Shown one piece after another: positions 1-5,495 of a stretch of DNA of 7,686 nt; position 1 is the stretch's first letter; every line of letters begins with the position of its first letter. The notes below the pieces were generated by a model. The model was given only the letters and a program-made list of their open reading frames with translations. It made no database searches and had not been told where the DNA came from. The DNA is from JAAYAY01 sp964429355. GTDB lineage: Bacteria; Planctomycetota; Planctomycetia; Pirellulales; Thermoguttaceae. The position numbers and the translations under genes were made by a program. The stretch is from assembly GCA_964429355.1 (NCBI GenBank), contig CAYSCH010000429.1:1-7686 (forward strand), written 5' to 3'.

Positions 1-53
1 AGAGCATCGGTCTACGGAACCGAAGGTTACTGGTTCGAGCCCAGTGGGGTGTA
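1..53 (+). tRNA. trnR: tRNA-Arg (anticodon ACG), 3' part, cut by the window edge
   Basis: The window opens inside a tRNA gene; the 5' acceptor strand and most of the D arm are missing. Visible parts: anticodon stem TCGGT (7-11) pairing with ACCGA (19-23); 7-base loop CTACGGA (12-18) with anticodon ACG at 14-16; 5-base variable region (24-28); T stem ACTGG (29-33) with CCAGT (41-45) around loop TTCGAGC; 3' acceptor strand GGGGTGT (46-52); discriminator A53. The bases after it are CTG, so CCA is added after transcription. ACG would decode CGU/CGC/CGA arginine codons after A34 is deaminated to inosine by TadA. Confidence 0.9.
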
Positions 54-70
54 CTGAGTTACATCAAATC

Positions 71-111
71 GGCCGGTCTGCTGTACCCAGGTACTGTTGT
101 CCGGCCTTTTT
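71..111 (+). terminator. Intrinsic terminator of the tRNA-Arg gene
   Basis: GGCCGG (71-76) pairs perfectly with CCGGCC (101-106) and is followed at once by TTTTT (107-111). The 24-base loop can fold further through GTAC (83-86) with GTAC (91-94). It lies 17 bases after the tRNA end, so it most likely ends the tRNA transcript. The loop is longer than usual, which lowers confidence a little. Confidence 0.7.
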
Positions 112-475
112 CGTTTCTTGCCCAGTCTTCGAGCCAACGGCACTCCCAACGGTGGCCAGATCACCAACCGAAACACGCTCACCAAGGCCGACCCCCTGGC
201 CTTCGACTTCATCCCCTTTGTTGTCCTGCTTCATCGGGCTCACCTGTGGGCCAAAGGCCACAGCCCCGTTGATGACGGGCGTAAGAAAGCCCCCTCCTGA
301 GGCGCGCCGCGGTGACCGACGAAACCCGCCAACGGGGTGGTGATCGACCACCTTGCTCCTGGCACGCCCGAGGTGTTTCGGGGCGTGATTTCAGAACTCG
401 GTGTCTTTTGGGTAAGGCTGCGGAGGGCAGAAGAATCATGGGACGGACCGTGAAGACGTGGATTTGGCAATCGCC
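112..475. other. Non-coding stretch with three hairpins
   Basis: No reading frame here looks like a protein: the short frames on both strands have low-complexity or incoherent translations and no ribosome binding site. Three inverted repeats stand out. (1) CTGTG (244-248) with CACAG (259-263), continued inward by GCC/GGC around an AAA loop with G249 bulged. (2) GGTGGT (336-341) with ACCACC (347-352), 5-base loop. (3) CACGCCC (363-369) with GGGCGTG (381-387), extended by GA/TC with G380 bulged. None matches a riboswitch or small RNA family I recognise. The promoter and leader of the 490 gene should lie here, but I see no convincing -35/-10 pair. Confidence 0.5.
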
Positions 476-483
476 GAGGGGAG
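476..483 (+). promoter_or_regulatory. Shine-Dalgarno site for the 490 gene
   Basis: GAGGGGAG ends six bases before the ATG at 490. It supports both the reality of the gene and that start. Confidence 0.7.
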
Positions 484-489
484 TGCACC

Positions 490-921
490 ATGAATCAAGA
501 CTCTATCGACGATTCCGGCAAGCCCTTTCACCCCGAAACGCCTGAGGCGTTCTTTCAACCGGGTGAAGAGGCTTTTCCGGTCTGGTGGAGTGAACTCGAT
601 CCACCAGGGTCAACCGGCGGTCTTGAACTGGACTACGAAAGCTCGCGAGCCGTTTGGTCGGCGGCCTACGAACACAGTGCGGATTGCATCATGCTCGTTT
701 GCGATGGAGCGGAGTCACACGTTGTCGGGGCGCATCCGACAGGCGAAATGCAGTTGACCTGCGTCATCCATCGCCATCACAACGGGAGCATTTCTTTGCC
801 CAGCCGCGATTTCTTTCGCTGGGTTCGTGAGCATGAAGATCGTATTCGGCAAGAATATGCCGAAGACGAACGCAATCCCGGCGCAGACACGCTCACCGTA
901 TGGGTTGAATCCCCTTGGTAG
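490..921 (+). CDS. Hypothetical acidic protein, 143 aa
   Basis: I do not recognise this protein. It starts at ATG 490 behind a good ribosome binding site and ends at TAG 919-921. The translation looks like a compact soluble protein: rich in Asp/Glu, several tryptophans (including a WW pair near residues 32-33), no signal peptide and no membrane segment. The middle (about residues 63-100) alternates hydrophobic and polar residues as beta strands would and contains a short His-rich stretch (IHRHH). Residues about 105-125 are a charged helix (DFFRWVREHEDRIRQEY). It points the same way as the helicase block but is separated from the 83-aa gene by 165 bases, so co-transcription is uncertain. No residues identify an enzyme or a DNA-binding fold. 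Confidence 0.75.
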   Translation: MNQDSIDDSGKPFHPETPEAFFQPGEEAFPVWWSELDPPGSTGGLELDYESSRAVWSAAYEHSADCIMLVCDGAESHVVGAHPTGEMQLTCVIHRHHNGSISLPSRDFFRWVREHEDRIRQEYAEDERNPGADTLTVWVESPW

Positions 922-1073
922 GCCGGACGCCAGCGGTTGCTCTCCATTTTTTCGAACCATCGTCTTCTTCGCTGCCTTCTCTTCAGCCTGAGCGGCATCG
1001 GCGTCCTAGCCGCACGCCTGCGCGTACGGTAGACTACGGGTTCGCTGTCGAGACACCGCAATCCTGCCGAGAT

Positions 1074-1080
1074 GAGGAGG
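1074..1080 (+). promoter_or_regulatory. Shine-Dalgarno site that fixes a GTG start
   Basis: GAGGAGG ends six bases before GTG 1087. It overlaps the in-frame ATG at 1072, which therefore cannot use it. The ATG has no comparable site of its own, so GTG 1087 is preferred. Confidence 0.75.
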
Positions 1081-1086
1081 CTACAA

Positions 1087-1338
1087 GTGTCGTCCATATC
1101 CAAGACACTGGATTCGCTGTTGCCACAGGTTAAGCCGAGGCAAAACGAGATTCACCTGAACGCGACGGTCTTGGAAGTGGCCGAACCGGCGCAGCTTGCC
1201 GAGTTGGCCGCAGACCCAAAGTTTCGCGGTTTTCTGTTGGGACGCCTGTCTGACACTGCGGCCCTCGTCGATCCAGGTTCTGCCAAACTGTTCGAAGGCG
1301 CTCTGTTGGCCGGCGGGCACACGCCGAAGATAGTCTGA
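1087..1338 (+). CDS. Small XPB-associated protein, free-standing p8-like module (83 aa)
   Basis: The GTG start follows a strong GAGGAGG site; the frame is closed upstream by TAG at 1030-1032. Residues about 26-83 form a beta-alpha-beta-alpha pattern matching the end of the helicase-associated domain in its neighbours. Against XPB residues 119-160 the alignment needs one single-residue gap and shares AE, K, LLG, LS, VDP, AL and G (14 identities in about 40). Against the 774-aa protein (about residues 687-742) it aligns without gaps and shares FR-FL-G, V and LL--G. From memory, human TFIIH p8 (GTF2H5, 71 aa) has the same pattern, including F-hydrophobic pair ... DT ... V; here that is F49-LL ... 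D56-T57 ... V61. Likely role, by inference: docking onto the C-terminus of a large partner, as p8 does on p52. The alternative is the remnant of a third large partner, but the intact start and binding site argue for a working gene. A 108-base gap precedes the 774-aa gene. Confidence 0.8.
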   Translation: MSSISKTLDSLLPQVKPRQNEIHLNATVLEVAEPAQLAELAADPKFRGFLLGRLSDTAALVDPGSAKLFEGALLAGGHTPKIV

Positions 1339-1433
1339 GACATCACCGAATCATGGAAAACGTGCGGTAAGCATCTTGGCTGCTGTCGACTTCACAAACG
1401 CCAATCGCATCTCGGCCGTGTACACAACGAAGC

Positions 1434-1440
1434 AAGGAGG
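1434..1440 (+). promoter_or_regulatory. Shine-Dalgarno site that fixes a TTG start
   Basis: AAGGAGG ends six bases before TTG 1447. The first in-frame ATG lies more than 200 codons further in, so TTG is the only reasonable start. Confidence 0.8.
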
Positions 1441-1446
1441 AATCCG

Positions 1447-3771
1447 TTGAGGCTCCCGCACATCTTGAGCCGTTCGCGAGAGGTAAGAATCGATTTGGAT
1501 CACTACCTTGCGGACAAGCTGAAAAGTGCCGCTCGGTTTTGGGTTGGAAAAGAGGCGGCAAAGTTCAACAAACAGAAGAGTATTTCGACCCTGACGAGGG
1601 TCTTCAGTAAGAAGAGCGCAGCTAAGAAACTCGCACTTCACATTACAGACAAGCAGAAGCGAGTGCTGGAGATCTTCGCTCGATTCGGCCCCGTCGTTTC
1701 CGGGCCCTTGTTGTTCGTGGAGGTACATCAGCGCGGGTTGGTCGAAAAGCCAGACGACTCGCCTCGATCTTTCTACGAACAGCGTCGCAACGACGTCGTG
1801 AACGGGCTCCGTGAAAAGCTCGTCTTGGTCAGTTCCGGCTACGACTACTACGGCCACAGCTACGACCGACGCTACCCGGAACTGGTGTTGCACCCAGCGA
1901 TTGCCGAGGCGATCGAGCCGGCCTCACCGCTGCCGTGGAAGTCGTCGACGCCGGTTTCGAACGCACAGGGACTACTGGCACGCAACTCGGCAGAACCAGC
2001 CTTGGATCTGTGGCGTGTTGCCGAAGCGCTGCGTGAGATGGGAAATTGGAATACTGTTAAAGGCGACGCGTTGTCGAAGGGCAGTCGCAACAAGCTGCGG
2101 CGAATGACATCGCTTCCGTCGGCCGACGACGCGCCCCTGGCTCTGCCCGATCCTGAGTCATTCTACTACGAGTTGCTGCGTGAGATGGGCTTCTTGTCGG
2201 CGACGACGGAGCCGCGATGTGTACTGAGTGCTCGGCTCGAACAGCATTTTGCCGAGCCAGCCGTCGCGCAAGCCTGGCACTGGTTGCGTGCGTGGTTGGA
2301 TATTCGACTTTGGCAGGATGGGATCGGCGTCGTGCCGGACCGAGACAACGACTACGAGCCGGTTCGTATCGAACCGGACAGCCTGCGGAAGGCCAAGGAG
2401 CTGCTGATCTGGGCGTTCTGCTGCTTGGCCCACTCGGATTGTGACTGGCTTGACCTTGAAGTGTTCTTGAAGGATTTCTGGCAGGCCACGCACGAGGTCC
2501 AAAGCGGGTTTTACTGGGAGCAGTACACGTGGGATCCGGACTTCGCAATGGCGCGGTCGAAGCGGGATTTCGCGGCCGGCTCTGACCGCAGTCTGGCATT
2601 CTGGCTCGATGGCACAGGCGCTTGGGCAGCCAACGTGGTCATGGTCACGTTCGTCATGCTGGGGCTGGTCCAGCGTGGCCAGTCGGGGGGCAAGAAGAAG
2701 TGCCCCTGCTTTCGGCTCACTGACCTCGGGCGCCGGGTCTTCGGCATGCCCGAGGCGGAAGCAGAGGATCGTCAAGATGTCGGGCCCTTCCTCACGGTCC
2801 AACCCAACCACGAAATCCTGGCGTACATGGACGCCGCCGACGCTCGGCGTATCTGCACTCTCGCCCGATTTGCCCGACACGACAAAACCAACATCGGTCC
2901 CGTGCGAACCTTTTCGCTGAGTCGCGAGTCGGTCTACCAGACACTCGAAAACGGAATGAGCGCTGCCGAAATCCAGGCTTTTCTCGTCGAGCACGGCAGA
3001 ACCGACTTACCGGCCAACGTAGTTCATGCACTGATGGAATGGTCCGGCAAGCGCGAGTCGCTGGTCCTGCGCAACGCCGTCACGCTGGGGCTGCTCGTAG
3101 AGGCCGCCGAGGCCGCAGAACTTCCAACCTCGGGCGAATTACTCGGAGACCACTGTGTTGTCATGAACAAGAGGAGCGAGAAGACGGCGACGAAGGACTT
3201 CCCCGGCTGGGCGATTCTTGATCATCACGCCGATCTCCCGAAAGCATGGAGCGTTGACGAACTTGGACGCCTGCAGGCCGTCGGAGAGGACACAGTGTCG
3301 TGCATGCGGCTGGCCTGCCTGGCGGATCAGACGGCCGACGGTTGGTTGATCTCAGCAAAATCAACCACGCGGGCACGCAAGCAAGGTTTCACGACCGACC
3401 AGATGCTCGCCTGGTTGTCAACGCACCTGCTGCACGCGACTCCGGCCTTGCTAGAAACGGCAATTCGTAACTGGACCGGCCGGGCGAGTGCATTTGCCGG
3501 AAAGGTCCACCTGCTTCAACTCACGCGAGGTAGCGATTGTGATGCGATTCTTGGCAGCGACGTGTTTCGACCATTTCTAGCCGGGCACATTCCACCGTGC
3601 TGGTTCATTGTCCGGGACGACAAGGCCGCCGAAGTCAAACGGTTACTGCTACGTCTCGGATTTCGCATCGATGCCTCGTTCCAACTCGCGTCGCTGGACG
3701 ACGGCCGAAGTAGCGAGGCCGGAATCAAACCGCTGACCAACGCCAGAACCAAGAGACGTAAACGCCGGTAG
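1447..3771 (+). CDS. XPB-associated protein A, p52-like, with a doubled helicase-associated domain (774 aa)
   Basis: Starts at TTG 1447 behind AAGGAGG. Residues 1-300 are mostly helical with winged-helix-like pieces (one near 65-95) and no catalytic motif. About 335-435 is a further helical region ending in basic KKK--CPC and LTDLGRRVFG (424-433). The XPB/Ssl2-like helicase-associated domain (PF13625 type) begins with VQPN (451-454) and continues through FSLSRES (489-495), NGM (502-504), LP (521-522) and W532. A second, weaker copy of its helical part follows (W633 to G678), then the module FRPFLAG (707-713) to LRLGF (735-739). The tail is strongly basic (KRRKRR). Actinobacteria have a related partner beside XPB (Rv0862c beside Rv0861c in M. 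tuberculosis). The SRESV...NGMSAAEI segment also closely resembles the clutch of human TFIIH p52 as I remember it. Predicted role: cytoplasmic, non-enzymatic subunit that binds the helicase N-terminus and probably DNA; not shown. The XPB gene follows after 10 bases. Confidence 0.88.
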   Translation: MRLPHILSRSREVRIDLDHYLADKLKSAARFWVGKEAAKFNKQKSISTLTRVFSKKSAAKKLALHITDKQKRVLEIFARFGPVVSGPLLFVEVHQRGLVEKPDDSPRSFYEQRRNDVVNGLREKLVLVSSGYDYYGHSYDRRYPELVLHPAIAEAIEPASPLPWKSSTPVSNAQGLLARNSAEPALDLWRVAEALREMGNWNTVKGDALSKGSRNKLRRMTSLPSADDAPLALPDPESFYYELLREMGFLSATTEPRCVLSARLEQHFAEPAVAQAWHWLRAWLDIRLWQDGIGVVPDRDNDYEPVRIEPDSLRKAKELLIWAFCCLAHSDCDWLDLEVFLKDFWQATHEVQSGFYWEQYTWDPDFAMARSKRDFAAGSDRSLAFWLDGTGAWAANVVMVTFVMLGLVQRGQSGGKKKCPCFRLTDLGRRVFGMPEAEAEDRQDVGPFLTVQPNHEILAYMDAADARRICTLARFARHDKTNIGPVRTFSLSRESVYQTLENGMSAAEIQAFLVEHGRTDLPANVVHALMEWSGKRESLVLRNAVTLGLLVEAAEAAELPTSGELLGDHCVVMNKRSEKTATKDFPGWAILDHHADLPKAWSVDELGRLQAVGEDTVSCMRLACLADQTADGWLISAKSTTRARKQGFTTDQMLAWLSTHLLHATPALLETAIRNWTGRASAFAGKVHLLQLTRGSDCDAILGSDVFRPFLAGHIPPCWFIVRDDKAAEVKRLLLRLGFRIDASFQLASLDDGRSSEAGIKPLTNARTKRRKRR
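2359..2377. repeat. Perfect inverted repeat inside the 774-aa gene
   Basis: CCGGTTCG (2359-2366) and CGAACCGG (2370-2377) are separated by TAT. The stem is 8 of 8 and GC-rich. It sits within codons for EPVRIEP, where the repeated Glu-Pro contributes part of the symmetry. It could be a chance result of coding or an mRNA hairpin. Confidence 0.55.
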
Positions 3772-3781
3772 TACCCAAACG

Positions 3782-5479
3782 ATGGCCGAATTCAACCCCG
3801 AGAACCCGCTGATCGTCCAGGGCGACCACACCGTACTGCTGGAGGTCGACAGCCCACGCTATCTGGGCGCCCGCGATGCATTGGCTCGCTTTGCCGAGTT
3901 GATCAAGTCTCCCGAGCACATCCACACGTACCGGATTACGCCGCTATCGATCTGGAACGCCTGCGCCGCGGGAGTGGAAACGGCCGAGATCGTGGATACC
4001 CTGCACGAGTTCTCCAAGTACGCCGTGCCGCAGCATGTGGTCGTGGAGATCCGGGACTACGCGTCTCGCTATGGACGTCTCCGCCTGTCTCGCGATAGCC
4101 GAGGCCTTGTCCTGGCAGCCAACGATCGACCGCTGGCAGAAGAGATCGGCCACAACAAGCACGTTGAGCCGTTGCTCGGCGAACATCTTTCGCCGCTGGA
4201 GTTTAGCGTCGACCCATTGGTGCGAGGGCGGCTCAAGCAGGCCTTGATCAAGATCGGTTTCCCGGTCGAGGATCTGGCCGGATATCGGGAAGGAGAAACG
4301 CTCCGTATCTCGCTCCGCGCGACGACGGCCGGCGGTCAGAGCTTTGACCTGAGACGCTATCAAGACGAGGCGGCCCGAGTGTTCCATGCAAACGGCACCG
4401 CTCGCGGCGGATCAGGGGTGATCGTGCTTCCCTGCGGCGCCGGAAAGACCGTCGTTGCCATGGCTTGCATGGCACAAGTGCAATCGTCGACACTCGTATT
4501 GACGACAGGCGTCACGGCGAGCCGCCAGTGGATCGCCGAGCTGCTCGACAAAACGTCTCTCCAGGCGGACCAGATAGGTGAGTACAACGGCTCGAACAAG
4601 GACGTCAAGCCGGTGACGGTGGCCACGTACAATATCATGACCTACCGGCCCCGCAAGGACGCCGAATTTGTCCACCTCGAGTTGTTCGATCAACGCAACT
4701 GGGGTCTCATTATCTACGACGAGGTCCATCTGTTGCCTGCGCCGGTGTTCCAGGTCACGGCCGGCTTGCAGGCCATGCGACGATTGGGACTGACCGCCAC
4801 GCTGGTCCGCGAAGACGGGCGTGAAGACGACGTGTTCGCCCTGATTGGCCCGAAAAAAGTGGACGTCCCCTGGAAGGTGCTGGAAAGCCAGGGATGGATC
4901 GCTTCAGCCCAGTGCACAGAGGTCCGGCTCGCCCTGCCCGAGAAAATCAAGATGCCCTACGCCGTGGCGGACGCCCGGCAGAAGTTCCGAATCGCGTCGG
5001 AAAATCCACTGAAGACCGACGTGGTGAGGAGCCTCTTGGCAAAGCATCGCAATCAACCGACGTTGATCATCGGCATGTACGTCGATCAGATTCGAAAGGT
5101 CGCCAAGGAGCTGGGCGTTCCCGTGTTGACCGGTTCGACGTCCCAACGCAAACGGGACGCTCTCTTCGAAGACTTCAAGAGTGGACGGATAGGCGTACTC
5201 GCCGTGTCGAAGGTAGCCAACTTTGCGGTGGACCTGCCGGATGCTTCCGTAGCCATCCAGATCTCTGGTACATTCGGCTCACGCCAGGAAGAGGCACAGC
5301 GTTTGGGACGCATTCTTCGTCCCAAACCGGGTGAAAACCAGGCCCACTTCTACACGGTCGTCAGTCGTGATACGGTCGAACAGGATTTCGCGTTGAAACG
5401 ACAGTTGTTCCTCTGCGAACAGGGCTACGCCTACGAGATTCACGACGGGCATGAGAATGGCCGTGGCTTGACCCCTTGA
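3782..5479 (+). CDS. xpb: XPB/Ssl2-type superfamily 2 DNA helicase (565 aa)
   Basis: An ATP-driven DNA translocase/helicase close in length to M. tuberculosis XPB (about 540 aa). Residues 10-100 are the N-terminal helicase-associated domain (LIVQGDHTVLLEV, HTYRITPLSIWNA, VP, YGRL); 118-165 are the linking module (LLGEHLS, VDP, LAGY). Helicase domain 1 has Walker A PCGAGKT (217-223), a motif Ia region (TTGVTASRQW), DEVH (313-316) and motif III GLTAT (336-340), followed by the XPB-specific RED motif (R343-E344-D345). Domain 2 has GMYVDQ, LTGST, SKVANF, FGSRQEEAQRLGRILRP (498-514) and the family's usual FLCEQGYAY ending. Every ATPase and RED residue is present, so it should be active. There is no clear ribosome binding site in the 10-base gap, so translation is probably coupled to the upstream gene. 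In archaea and actinobacteria XPB is linked to nucleotide excision repair; the role here is not shown. Confidence 0.96.
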   Translation: MAEFNPENPLIVQGDHTVLLEVDSPRYLGARDALARFAELIKSPEHIHTYRITPLSIWNACAAGVETAEIVDTLHEFSKYAVPQHVVVEIRDYASRYGRLRLSRDSRGLVLAANDRPLAEEIGHNKHVEPLLGEHLSPLEFSVDPLVRGRLKQALIKIGFPVEDLAGYREGETLRISLRATTAGGQSFDLRRYQDEAARVFHANGTARGGSGVIVLPCGAGKTVVAMACMAQVQSSTLVLTTGVTASRQWIAELLDKTSLQADQIGEYNGSNKDVKPVTVATYNIMTYRPRKDAEFVHLELFDQRNWGLIIYDEVHLLPAPVFQVTAGLQAMRRLGLTATLVREDGREDDVFALIGPKKVDVPWKVLESQGWIASAQCTEVRLALPEKIKMPYAVADARQKFRIASENPLKTDVVRSLLAKHRNQPTLIIGMYVDQIRKVAKELGVPVLTGSTSQRKRDALFEDFKSGRIGVLAVSKVANFAVDLPDASVAIQISGTFGSRQEEAQRLGRILRPKPGENQAHFYTVVSRDTVEQDFALKRQLFLCEQGYAYEIHDGHENGRGLTP

Positions 5480-5495
5480 CCGGCCTGGATGAGAT

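Noticed and set aside
64..351. 95-codon minus-strand open frame downstream of the tRNA
   Set aside because: Gly-rich low-complexity translation, no ribosome binding site, overlaps the tRNA terminator and the hairpins, no recognisable family.
947..952. TTTTTT as a terminator after the 490 gene
   Set aside because: No stable stem directly precedes the T-run; only short, weak pairings are possible.
992..1013. GCGGC/GCCGC hairpin before the 83-aa gene
   Set aside because: Only 5 bp with a 12-base loop and no T-run; not distinguishable from chance at this GC content.
2701..2709. CPC in the 774-aa protein, and CRECYPF near the start of the 703-aa protein, as zinc-binding sites
   Set aside because: Neither has a second cysteine/histidine pair at a suitable distance.
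2158..2994. 278-codon minus-strand open frame
   Set aside because: Lies wholly inside the well-supported 774-aa gene; long antisense frames are expected in GC-rich genes and its translation shows no domain.
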